Assembly: GCA_037178855.1 (NCBI GenBank)
Contig: JASJZC010000007.1
Span: 3,100,001 to 3,164,000 of the forward strand
Direction of reading: 5' to 3'
Origin: Oscheius sp. JU75
Taxonomy: Eukaryota; Nematoda; Chromadorea; Rhabditida; Rhabditidae
Length of the DNA: 64,000 nucleotides
In this document: piece by piece, positions 46,363 to 58,727 of the stretch
Numbering within the stretch: the first letter of the stretch is position 1
How the letters are laid out: every line of letters begins with the position of its first letter
Program-made: the position numbers and the translations under genes
The notes under the pieces: model-generated
Told to the model about the DNA's origin: nothing
The model's input: the letters and a program-made list of their open reading frames with translations, nothing else
Database searches by the model: none

Positions 46363-48793
46363 TCAAGACTTTACAGGACTAAGAGGGTTACTCCGAACGG
46401 GAGGGGTGTTTTCAATTCCGAGGTCTGAAAAGTTGTCGCTTTTGATTTCAATCGCTGAAAAAGTTTTTTAATTGTTTATAAAACAGTATCTTACCTTCGT
46501 CTTCTTGGACTTCTGTTTCCTGTCCCTCGTCTTCCTCATCCGTCACAATAGCATCTTCTGGGAGCTCTTCGAGTGAGTTGTATCCGGAAACTGATGGGCT
46601 CAGGAAAGAGACTAAAACAGATGTAAGCGGCAAAAACAACATTAATCTTACGATACTCATCGTCTTCTTCGACTCCATCCTTGTTTACAGCTTGGCTGGT
46701 GGAAGTGTAGCGCGATAGTCGATGAGCATACCTCAAAATCATTTGTACTCAACAAAGTGATTCTTCTTACTTTTCTTGTTGCTTGGCAACTAACTTCTTC
46801 GGCACCCTGGTCCTCTTCAACATTCCATCCCACTCCAAGTCTACCAAACCTCCCTTGTTAGCGATGGCTTTCTTCACCCGATTGGCAAACTCAATGGCGT
46901 CTTCGTCATCCTATTAAGTCGGTTAATGGAACGGGGGAAGAAATTCCAACCTGCTTGGTCATCGATGGCAGGTACCAAACGTTGCAAATAATAGCCCAAG
47001 AGGTCATCATTCTCATAATGTATTCCAGCCAGGACTGTTCACTGCTGTTCCAGAATGGATCACCGAAACGCGAGTCGTACTTCATGGCGATTGGATAGAT
47101 GGTCGTTCCAACTTCAAATGAGCCTTTCTTGAACATCATTACAGAAGTGTTCTGAATATTCTGTAATTATAAGAAGTACTAACACGCACGTTGATACAAG
47201 TTCCCTCGGGGAAGATGAGAATTGGGAGTTTGTGAGGGTCGTTGCAGTGATCACGAAGACTGAAATTGTTTTGTAAATGTAATTGAAAACTTCGAACATA
47301 CGTATTAGTGACGGTAGACCTGTCTTTTGCTTCAGACCGCTCGAACCAGATGTGACTAGAAGCTCTACTCAAAGCTCTTTGAATCAGTCCTAGAAGTCCG
47401 GAATGACTCTGACCAATCAAGGCATAGACATTGTCAATAGATAGAATCATGGCATCAATGGGACTTGTATGGTTGGCCACACAGATACCTGCAATTTGCG
47501 TCTGTACTATTACAGCAGAACTCCTCACCTCCACTCTTAGCCTTGTTATGAGTATCGTGAAATGAGACAACGGCTGTTAAACAACGAGAAAGTATCCTAT
47601 ACGAGATCAGCATACAGTGATGATTAAGCTTTCTGAAAAGAGAATAAAGGCGTGATAAAAGCAGTTTACCTTTTCATAGCTCCATTAGGTACCAGCCCAA
47701 TGACTGCAGTTGAGACTATGAGGAAGAGAAGACCGAGAGCAAACAGCGTGAATCTCAGGGGCAACATAACTACATAGCGAAAGAGGAAACCGATGAAGTA
47801 AAGTGCTGTGAGCTTCCAGCTGAAATTTTCCCAATATATGAATATACACTATCGACTTACTTTACGAACTGATAGAATCTGATGGAAGTCCTAGTCAACA
47901 TGTTCCAGGTAGCTAGTTGCTCAGCCTCGAAACGACTTGTCACTTCATCTTCTATGATAGCCTCCATCCCTGCCTAAAACAAAGGTCTTAAAGGTGAGAA
48001 GCTAACGAGCCTTGGCAAAATCTAGAGAATCTCCGATCACAGCCCATCCTCGACTGTTCACGTAGACTTCGTCGTCTACCAAGTCTTCTTCATCGTCGTC
48101 AAGATGAATTTGGGTCTCTCTTTGGATGATTCCCACTAAAGTAATTTCTGTGTCTCCATAAGACAAACTCAAATGAGGAGATGTGTATGGGGAAAGAACA
48201 CGTGCAAAGAACTAAACCGTACAGCTGCTCGAGTTGCGCCTGATCCTCTTGTTGCTGCAGACGGAGGCGAGCGACGATAAACCTGAAGCAGAACCATGCA
48301 ACAGAGTCAACACAAAAAGCGCATGCAGTGAGATAGAGGAAACGTAAAGAAGAAGATACTCACTTGCCCCTGAACCATGCCTTCTCCTCAAACCACCATC
48401 ACTGCTAAGCTCTCCATCAGTTTCGTTGTCCTCTACGTCTGAATCTGGTCCAGCCAGATGAAAGATACTTTCCTTCCTTTTTATCTGCTCACTACTTTTT
48501 ATTTGACGAGCTCCCCACTGAAAGAACTTCATTCGTACACATTCATTATCTGAGAGAACGTAATCAATCAGGTAACTGCGCCGGTCTAAAGGTCAAGGCG
48601 AGATCTACCTTCACCACCACCACATTAGAAAACTCGCCTCAAAAATCGAGATGAGACTCTCCACATAGATTTTTCGTAAACCTAGTGATTTGCCGAACGT
48701 CGCCAGCAGCACACATAGTAGCACTGTGATGGCCACGGGTGGGAAGAGAAGGGTAGTGCAAAATATTAGAAGATGTTCTGCGAATGGCCCCAT
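46363..48793 (-). CDS. Glycerol-3-phosphate acyltransferase, GPAT3/4 (AGPAT6) type
   Basis: ER membrane enzyme adding an acyl chain to glycerol-3-phosphate, the first step of glycerolipid synthesis. The start MGPFAEHLLIFCTTLLFPPV (ATG 48791-48793) lies behind TTTTTTCAG and begins a hydrophobic segment, followed by LRKIYVESLISIFE and an acidic/Ser-rich insert (DSDVEDNETDGELSSDGG). Catalytic motifs: CVANHTSPIDAMILSIDNVY (HX4D), GLLGLIQRALSRASSHIWFE, LPILIFPEGTCIN and SVMMFKKGSFEVGTTIYPIA. MMTSWAIICNVWYLPSMTKQ and FANRVKKAIANKGGLVDLEW-DG are near-identical to vertebrate GPAT4. An extended acidic tail (EDEGQETEVQEDE) follows and ends with the stop at 46363-46365, longer than in vertebrates. About ten exons. 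It is divergent from the small ORF at 48929. Confidence 0.9.
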
Positions 48794-48928
48794 TCTCCTG
48801 AAAAAAAAGTAGATTCCTGGCTGTTCGAAGACTGAGGTTTCAGGAACTCTTATCTTTGGTTGTTTCTTGATTGCCCTTTGACATGACAATCACTGGCGCT
48901 GATAAACTTAAAAAAACGTAGTTGTTAC

Positions 48929-49153
48929 ATGGAGCAGGCAGAGATTTTTGGAGAAAAAGGTCTAGCCAAAGGGATTTCTACTGGGTGGAGCTTATCTCAA
49001 ATTCTGTTACCCGAGTTTTTCGTGGAAACAAGATCTTATCAGAAAAGTGATTGGTTGCATCATTCAGGAGAACTGTTTTACAGTGTTCCCGAAAACGAAG
49101 AAAGACACTTACTTCGCCTGTTAGATGGAGAGTTGGATGAAATCCGAGTTTAG
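48929..49153 (+). CDS. Possible small protein, 74 residues, unrecognised
   Basis: A single open frame, MEQAEIFGEKGLAKGISTGW to LLRLLDGELDEIRV, lies 135 nt from the divergent acyltransferase start. Its composition looks like real protein (balanced charge, helical end EERHLLRLLDGELDEIR) and the ATG follows an AACGTAG acceptor-like site. No family is recognised, no intron is needed, and I found no poly(A) signal close by. It could be chance. Confidence 0.35.
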   Translation: MEQAEIFGEKGLAKGISTGWSLSQILLPEFFVETRSYQKSDWLHHSGELFYSVPENEERHLLRLLDGELDEIRV

Positions 49154-51122
49154 AATCGTTTCCACAGTCTGAAAACGTTCAGTTATAGCTTCCGTATAGT
49201 ATCGTAAAGAGGAAGAAGAACTTCAGAAGGCGTAAACAGCCCGTCAGTGGGCTGTCAACCACCAACTCAACATGAAAAACTTATCATACGGATGGTAACC
49301 GATAGAAAGTGCAAAGCATGTCTGAAGAACTTACATTTGATTTTTTTGCTGCTTATAGTCGAAGGCAACAATTGACACAAAGGTCATGCTATTTACTGAC
49401 TGAAGCACATGTCAGCGTTATTAAAGGTCTGTTAGCAGCAGGGCACGTTTTAGCATCCGAATGAATACTTTGAATCAGCACAATTCAGTAAGAATGTATT
49501 ATATTCACGACTTTTGGGTTTCATTTAACAAGGATGTACTGGGTAGGCAGAAATATCAAGGTCGAAAGCTACCAGTAATTCTACTTTTGCAGAGCCACGG
49601 ACAAAATTAGCTGAATGATCGGTCGAGGAATTCACCTCGAAGAAGCCATTATAACGAGGAAGGCGAAAGATTAACTCGTAATCGATATCAGAGCGAGCTC
49701 AATTGCATGCGGGAACAATCTAAGGATCGAGAAGGCTTCCGCTTTGAAATGAATAGGTGCTATATTAGACCAATTTATTCAACAGACTTCTCTGACGTAT
49801 ACTAGTTTTGTTAAATAGCATCGGGTTAGTAAGTTTTGGCAGTGAAGCATCACCAGTTTTCATTCAGACGCTGCTCTAACCAGTGTTGTAAATAGCAGAT
49901 CAAATTAATAATACACCCAAACCGCTTTTAATCCTCCGCATAGACAAAACCTCATCGTTGCTTCTGACATTTTATTGTACTTATAGAGAAATAGGTTTCA
50001 AGGGAGTGTTCTATTTGGAAAGAAACATATGTATGGTGTGAGGCTTGAACAGTGAGGTACGGTGAGACCAAATTGAATTGAGGACAAAGCAGATAAAATT
50101 TAGAGACTGCAATAACAACTTGGAGTGCGTGGCTGTGTCCAACCTTCAGAGTTCGAGAGGAACTCCTCGATGTCAAAAATCGTTGGTCTTAGCTCATTGC
50201 TTCCGAGTGCAACTGTTGCCATTTTTCACGTGAACTACATCCTTTGACCTGTGTCGGTAGGTACTCACGGCGATAGCAAAGGGCAAAGGTGAAAAATATG
50301 TCTGATCCAGAAACGGGTTCTAGAATGTTCAATCTCTGAAAGAGGAAGTCGCTTTCTTCTGCAATTTATAATTTACAATTTTGTTTACTTCTCCGAGGTC
50401 AATATTTGCACGACCAGGTAACCTAGGTGATTGGTCCGAGAGAGACTGCAGAAAACCAAAGATTCCTCCTCCGGTTGTTGTGTTTTCTTTGCTGGCGAGC
50501 TGTGCAGCTTTTGCCAACAGCCAGCGAAGGTGTGTTCATGTTTAAAGAAACGAGTTCCTTTTACTCAAGCAAGACGCAAAGTTATGTGTGTTCTGCCATT
50601 TTTTTATTTCTCTCACAGATAAAGTTGAAAGTTTCATCATCCATTGTAAGAGTTCCAACGGAAGTGATATATGATGTGAGCATGATACCGCAATTATTAT
50701 ATATTCTAATACACTTCCTAAATGCAAACAAAGTTCCCTTTGTTTTGACAAAACAAGTACCTCTTTGAATTCGGCTGGTATTCAAACTTATAATCAAAGC
50801 CTAAAAACTACGCCCATTCCCGGCGGCCTCTTTTCTCCAATCGATACGACGTACATATTTTTTTTGGGACTGCCCCCTCGGAATTCAGTGCTCCAAGTGA
50901 GCTGCCGTCTGGCGCTTCCTTAATCCTCTCTCCGAGAGTTCTGCAACTTTTGACAAAATACCAAAGATTGTTGTCATCTGTCGTCTTGCGCGGCTTCCGC
51001 AGAGATTTTAGGATTCCCCAATTGTTCTTTCCTCTGAAATGCTTAAGCAAGCGGATCATTATTTTGTCCTTTCTTCTGTTTTGCACACACATTTGAATAA
51101 AATTCATGCATTTCAGGTAGAC
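49154..51122. other. Gene-poor interval, no confident gene
   Basis: Nearly 2 kb. A minus-strand open stretch at about 50310-50517 reads GGGIFGFLQSLSDQSPRLPG and RANIDLGE with possible splice sites, but has no ATG in frame and no known family. Other ORFs here overlap each other on both strands. Nothing else could be supported. Confidence 0.4.
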
Positions 51123-51524
51123 ATGAGTGATAAGGTGGAGCAGGACGTTCCGAAAGGCTTGTCTTTGACTGACAAATTAGAGTCAAACAAGGCATACTCG
51201 CTGTTAGGCTGGCAAACAACTAGTTTCCAGAAAAGCTTTCCAACCGAGAAGAAGGAACCCAAATCCGATCTCTCCTGCTCTGAGAAAAAGAAGAAGAAGG
51301 AAACAACAAAGCATGGCATGTCTATCAAAGAACGTTCTTGGGAGGATATGGTACATTCTCCCAAAATCTAAAACCGTTTTAATTAGGTGATTACGCCTAT
51401 GGCGGGAATCCCGCCGCTCAATTGCTCTCCACCATACCGGCCACGCAAATCGCAACCGCTGCCCTATGCGGAGAGCCCTGAGGACGAGGAAGAGTTGATA
51501 TTCCAGCTGGAGATGGACTGCTAA
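51123..51524 (+). CDS. Small Lys-rich intracellular protein, unrecognised
   Basis: Two exons. MSDKVEQDVPKGLSLTDKLE begins at 51123 just behind CATTTCAG, so it is probably trans-spliced. A Lys-rich run (SEKKKKKETTKHGMSIKER) precedes SWEDM, where a 42-nt intron begins. The second exon reads VITPMAGIPPLNCSPPYRPR, then an acidic end PEDEEELIFQLEMDC and a TAA at 51522-51524. About 110 residues, no signal peptide and no membrane span. Reading through the intron would instead end the protein at 51371 with HSPKI, so two isoforms are possible. Function unknown. Confidence 0.55.
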
Positions 51525-51875
51525 TTCTTCTCCCCCCACCCCGTGTACTTTAGCGTCTTTGTACATTTTACTTTACAGTCTGGTCCGATCTCGTGTATCC
51601 AAGTTGCTTGTCGATCTGAAAAATACGGTTTTTGTACGAGGAATAAATGTTGAATTCAGTTGCTCACAGAGAATTGCTAGCCCGGGCGTCCCCAGACTCT
51701 TATCGGGACACGTAGCACTACTCGAACATTTGCTGCACGCTTTTGTTCTACTCTAAATTTTTTTCTAATTGGTCGCAAGCCAATGTTTTTCAAGTTGTCC
51801 TTGGCCGCGACGCTGACCTAGATCCGACAAACGGTCGACCACTCACCTATTCGCCTGTCCAAACTCCCCGGTTTA
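51525..51875. other. Intergenic, no gene seen
   Basis: About 350 nt between the small Lys-rich gene and the ER thioredoxin gene. An AATAAA near 51643 may be a poly(A) signal. Confidence 0.45.
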
Positions 51876-52813
51876 ATGAAAATTCTGCTACTATTCGCTC
51901 TTTTCCTTGCCATCTTGGCTGAAAAAAAAGATGCAAAGAAGGAAAAGAAGGTAGATCTTTCTCACGGTATTTGTTTTTCATTCCTTGTTTGCTCAACTAA
52001 TGTACTAGGCTTTCGCACCGAAATCGACTGGGTGCCATTCGACAAAGCCATTGGTGTTGCCAAGGATTTGAATAAGCCAATTTTCTTCCTCATTCACAAG
52101 ACATGGTGTGGAGCTTGCAAGAGTAAGCGTGTTACTAAATAGGTCATCTTTTCAACAGACTTGAGAAGAGAGTTCAACAGCAACCCCAAAATGGGAGATC
52201 TCATCGACATCTCAAAGAAGTTCGTCATGGTAAACGTTGAAGACGATGAAGAGCCGGAAGATGCCAAGTACTCTCCAGATGGCGGATACATCCCACGTAT
52301 TCTGTTCCTCGGTAGTTTTCTGTTAGATGTGACACCAAATTTAAACTTTAGATACCGATGGTGAGCCTCTGGAGACGAACAACGGCAAACGTTACAAGAA
52401 CAATGCCTACTTCTACCCAGTAATCAACCAAGTCTTCGAGGGTATGGAGAACGCTCTTAAGGAGTTTGCCGAGCTCGAGGCTCAGGACGAGACAGCAGCC
52501 AAGGTACGTTTTAGATGAACATACATAGAAGTTTCTTTAGCAGGGAGAGTCTGCCGCTGAAAAGCCCGAAGATATAGCCGAAGAGGAAGAAGTGGAACAG
52601 GAAGAAACGAAGGAAGAGAAGGAAGAAGAAGTGATAAAGGAGAAGAAGGAAACCAAGAAGGAGAAGAAGGAAGAGAAAAAGAAGGACGAAGTAAAAAAGG
52701 ATAAAAAGGAGAAAAAAGATGCCAAGAAGGACAAGAAAGAGAAAAGCAAGAAGGTAAAAACGTTCGTGATAAATCTATACATGGCTTTTCAGGAGGATAA
52801 GGATGAGCTCTAA
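51876..52813 (+). CDS. ER thioredoxin-like protein with KDEL tail (TXNDC12/ERp18 type)
   Basis: An ER-lumen oxidoreductase. Signal peptide MKILLLFALFLAILAEKK. The thioredoxin-like fold is IDWVPFDKAIGVAKDLNKPI then FFLIHKTWCGACKSK with a CGAC redox motif as in TXNDC12 (WCGACK). Further family blocks are KKFVMVNVEDDEEPEDAKYS and DGGYIPRILFL, with the next exon TDGEPLETNNGKRYKNNAYF. The C-terminus has a long Glu/Lys-rich tract (52560-52755, for example KEKKETKKEKKEEKKKDEVK) that vertebrate TXNDC12 lacks. After a 39-nt intron it ends EDKDEL, a classical ER retrieval signal, at stop 52811-52813. The charged tract could bind calcium or mask substrates; this is inference. Confidence 0.88.
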
Positions 52814-52954
52814 TGCAACTAACTCTCTCGGGTATAATTTATAGTGTCTTTTTTTTCGGAGAATAAATGTTTATATCTCTCCCAGTTGTTAACTCCCAAC
52901 GGGCTGATAAGTTACACTCCGCTTCTCCTGCAACAAACAATAGCCGTGAATTTT

Positions 52955-53375
52955 ATGATGAGACCAACACGCGTCAGTTGGGTTGACTTGCAGATATTGT
53001 TGGGAGCAATTGCTTACTCTCTTTTTTGCCTAATTCTCGCTTGTTGTGTATTTGGTGGTTTCATTATAGGAGTGGTACCGCCTGAGGCGACGAGTCTTGG
53101 AAGATTTTTTTATTTGTTTCAAAAAAACATCTCTCATCATTAATGATGGTGTTTTTCCTTTCAATTTGTTGTAGATGTCTTTCATCTATCTGTCAAGTCG
53201 TTTCGTGCCTACCCACGATGAGAGAGTTCATCACGTCGGAGGACTCGATAAGTGTCTGTTCCTGTCAAGGAGGACCTCGGACCGCCACGACGATTTCCGT
53301 TTCCCTTCACTTTCTTCCCTAACTCGCATAAGCTTGAATGAGCACATTGGGCGTTTAGAGCCGCTCAGATTATGA
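52955..53375 (+). CDS. Possible small single-span membrane protein
   Basis: Exon 1 reads MMRPTRVSWVDLQILLGAIA then a strong membrane segment (YSLFCLILACCVFGGFIIGV). A donor at GTACCG can join in phase 0 to an acceptor TTTGTTGTAG at 53165-53174, adding about 66 Arg/Ser-rich residues (SRFVPTHDERVHHVGGLDK) up to TGA 53373-53375. No family is recognised. A different second-exon frame (CQVVSCLPTMREFITSEDS) is also open, so the C-terminus is uncertain. Confidence 0.4.
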
Positions 53376-53839
53376 AGATGGAATGGATTTCCTCAAAAGT
53401 TGTTCAGGCGGACTTCATTAGCCACGCTGACGCAATAATTGCGGTCTTCCTTCAACAGTCGATTCTCGTCGAATCTCTTTCCGTGCTCTCTATTCCTCTG
53501 TCTCTCCTAAATAATGATTGTCGTGAACTAGGCGCGGATGTAATTCATTATGTTCTCTGTCTCCCTTGCCGCCAACTTCTCTCAATTCATCGCTGTTAGC
53601 CATACCACCCCTTTTGATTGAGCCACGTCTTTCTTAGAGCCGTTCAAATTTGCGCCTTGTGAGCCGTCCCGCCGCCAGCTATTTTTCCACATTTACTGCC
53701 TTTCCGATCACATTGGAGGTCCTTAATCTTCCATTGAGAAACGCTTTGCCTCGAATATCAGTGAATGGGCTCTAGGGGGAAGCGCGATAATCTGGATGAC
53801 GGCGTTATGAGCGCCTGCTAGAATCCTGTCTCTCAACTA

Positions 53840-54740
53840 ATGGAGAAGGCTTCCTCAACAAGTGCTCCTCTGAACTGGACAAAAATCACTGCGACGACGA
53901 CACCTCCGCCTAAAAAAGGTACTTTTTGATAGTATTGTAACCTAACAATGTTTTCAGACGAGGCGTCTGATCTCTTTTTCTATCTCTCGGTCGTCTCACC
54001 ACTGGTTTTCTGCTGTTTTGCCATTTTCCTTTGTGCTCTCAACAGTGTCTGGAAAACAAGGAAAAAACTAGAGTACGTTAGAGGAACTGTGTCGCTCACA
54101 ATAGAGAAAGCAGTTCTTTTTGAGAGTAAACGATTGTGATTCATCGAGGCTCAATCAGTTTAAGCGTTTTTGAGCTTTCAGTATCTTCACGAATCCGTTA
54201 AAACATACTTAAAAGAACAAAAACATCTGTAAATGTTTTCCGGGTTTTTTTTGCGTAGGCTAACAGACATTCTATTGACGTGTGATTGATTTCCTTGGCC
54301 TCATTACACTCCATGATCCATTGTTAATTTCCGTCATAATCTCCTACGATTAGAAGATCCACCGAGTAAAAGTTGCGCAGGTGACAGGAAAAAAACCACA
54401 AGCCATTTTGTATGAGATTCAAATGGTATTCAAGAATGAAGATACTAGACTATAACCAAAGTAATATCACGACAAAATTATATGTTTCAGAGAGCTGAAC
54501 AAAGTGGCAAAACCAGAGCCTTCGGAATACACAGAGTTTACTATTGACTTAACAACCAAAGTGGACTCTTGTGTTGAATTGTCTTCTGTACAAGTACATA
54601 ATGTCCCAGTTTGTTTTACAACCCTGTTTTCAGGAATCTGTCCTTTTGTAAAAGTCATACTTAGCGGTCCCAAAGAGCTGGCTGGTGGATTTACGGTGAA
54701 TCATATACGCGAGATGGAATCAATGTCGTCAAATAAATAA
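53840..54740 (+). CDS. Small type I/III single-span membrane protein (KCNE-like layout)
   Basis: Three exons. MEKASSTSAPLNWTKITATT plus a Thr/Pro stretch (one NWT glycosylation site) leads after a 40-nt intron into FFYLSVVSPLVFCCFAIFLC, one membrane span, then a stop-transfer cluster (VWKTRKKLE). After an intron of about 420 nt the tail reads ELNKVAKPEPSEYTEFTIDL. A short N-terminal ectodomain, one span and a short tail recall KCNE/MPS potassium-channel beta subunits, but no diagnostic motif is visible. The tail may be read through to 54740 or be spliced at GTACATAAT, giving a shorter end. AATAAA near 54755 is followed within about 25 nt by a TTTTCTAG acceptor. Confidence 0.5.
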
Positions 54741-55193
54741 TCCCATGTTTACTCAATAAAGTGTATTTCGTTTTCTAGTGTCCAAGTCTGAGTTCCGTGG
54801 ATCACAGAGGATGGAACGCGGTGCGGTAATTGTCAAAACCAGTTCTCATGTTCACACCAGCACCTCATTTTGCAAACGTGCAACGCGCTATATTTCTTTA
54901 GAGGTGACATGGATCGTCTTCCAAAAATGGGGACCTTTGCGGCTGACAGGTGTTCAACATGCATGAGAACCGCCTGGGGCAGACGGATGCCAACATGATG
55001 CTATCCACGAATCAATGCTCAGCTATGGCAATCCCCATTCATGGCCCGCCGTCTGCTCTCATTTTCGGTCCACGTTTAACCAATTCGTTTGTTCCCACCC
55101 CATTTCTCGCATCTTTATTGAGATGTGCATTCTCTACGAAGCAAATTGGTCTTTCTTTCAAGTCTCCCATGTTTGAAATTGTTATTTTAAGAA
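54741..55193. other. Intercistronic-like interval before the KCTD gene
   Basis: A poly(A) signal near 54755 and a strong acceptor (CGTTTTCTAG, near 54770-54779) lie next to each other. An open stretch follows (ATG near 54810: MERGAVIVKTSSHVHTSTSF) that may be a first exon of the downstream gene or a short separate ORF. Nothing else is supported. Confidence 0.35.
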
Positions 55194-55733
55194 ATGGGCG
55201 ATTCTACACGAAGCACCTCTGATCTCATTGTACGGTTCAATGTTGGAGGTCGTATATTTGCCACTTTAAAAACAACCTTTCCAGCAGACTCGATCTTTTA
55301 TAGGGTACGTCATTCTTTATCGTATTTACATGAGCCAACTTCAGTATTTCGTCAGTCGAACTAAGGAGATTCCGTTTGTTCTAGATAAAGATGGAGCTTA
55401 TTTTGTGGATAGAGATCCAGACTCGTTAGTCTCGCACCCTTTCAATAATCTTTTGCCATTCAGATTTGGGACAATCTTGAACTTTTTCCGTCTTCGTAGA
55501 GCCAAGCAAATGTGGGAGACGTGCCTACCAAAAGACCCTGATCGTCTAGCTTTGCTTACCCAGGAAGTAAGTTTTCACGTTATTCACATAAAAACACTAT
55601 TTAGGCAGAATACTTTTCGTGCCATCATCTTCGAGACCAGGCAATACTATTGTTGCAAGCATGCAGCGAGAAGTCAGATGCAACCTATGTGGCTGAGGTT
55701 TGCTGCTCAAGAAAATGCATAAATCTGTTTTAG
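55194..55733 (+). CDS. KCTD-like BTB/T1-domain protein
   Basis: Four exons in phase. MGDSTRSTSDLIVRFNVGGR starts behind TTATTTTAAG. The T1-type BTB landmarks are RFNVGGRIFATLKTTF, then FVLDKDGAYFVDRDPDSFGT and ILNFFRLRR (the DRDP..F..ILNF signature, assembled across a 38-nt intron). The end is LLTQEAEYFSCHHLRDQAIL-LLQACSEKSDATY, stop 55731-55733. About 140 residues, so little beyond the BTB domain. Such proteins usually oligomerise and often act as cullin-3 adaptors or channel partners; no C-terminal partner domain is present. Two further Cys clusters (EVCCSRKCINLF) end the protein. Confidence 0.75.
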
Positions 55734-56065
55734 GTACTAGCAAAAAGTGCAAGCTGTCCTCAGGGGTTCGATAACATTCTTGAGAATGCGTGATCTTTCT
55801 TGCAATAAATACTTAAATATGCTCGAACTCTATACATATTCCCTAAAAATTCGAGTGGCCATGCAGACAAAGCAGAGCCACTTTGTTTTGTAATGAAGTG
55901 GCTCAAGAGATTCTGCGAAATCATGCTTTATCCAAAAAAGTAGACAATACACGTGATAACGGAACATTATAAAGCTGCCAATGGGCAAGCAAAAATAATA
56001 AATTACTACAGCAGCGAGTCTCCAAATATAGAGATCTCAGTTTAGAGCTCATGTGACAAGATGAC
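55734..56065. other. Convergent 3' region between KCTD and tubulin genes
   Basis: About 330 nt between two convergent genes. An AATAAA near 55804 serves the + strand KCTD gene. No gene seen. Confidence 0.5.
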
Positions 56066-58463
<2,398 letters not shown>

Positions 58464-58524
58464 TGTAGTTGTTATTCAAGAGCTGGCTGGATAGTGGACT
58501 GAACTGACCGAGACGAGCACTCGT

Positions 58525-58533
58525 CTGCGTCTC
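58525..58533 (-). promoter_or_regulatory. GAGACGCAG motif upstream of alpha-tubulin
   Basis: CTGCGTCTC on the + strand (GAGACGCAG in gene orientation) lies about 62 nt upstream of the tubulin ATG. It is identical to the nonamer in the RMND5 upstream region and sits in the same sense relative to its gene. Confidence 0.4.
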
Positions 58534-58727
58534 CGAACTCTGCAGTGTCTGTCTCTGCCCTGGACGCAGCGTTGATTGGCCACGGAGCGCCCTGCCCCGC
58601 CTATTCAATACATTCAAATCCATGGTGGGAGCATAAAACGGGTCGAAACAAAGACATTGACATCCTAATGACTTTGTTCAAAAACAATTTATACAGCATA
58701 CAACAACAGAATACTTTAGTATTGTAT

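Noticed and set aside
50329-50517. Minus-strand open stretch GGGIFGFLQSLSDQSPRLPG
   Set aside because: Looks protein-like but has no ATG in frame, no recognised family and no confirmed partner exon.
52537-52782. Ser/Phe-rich minus-strand ORF
   Set aside because: Antisense of the Lys/Glu tract of the ER thioredoxin.
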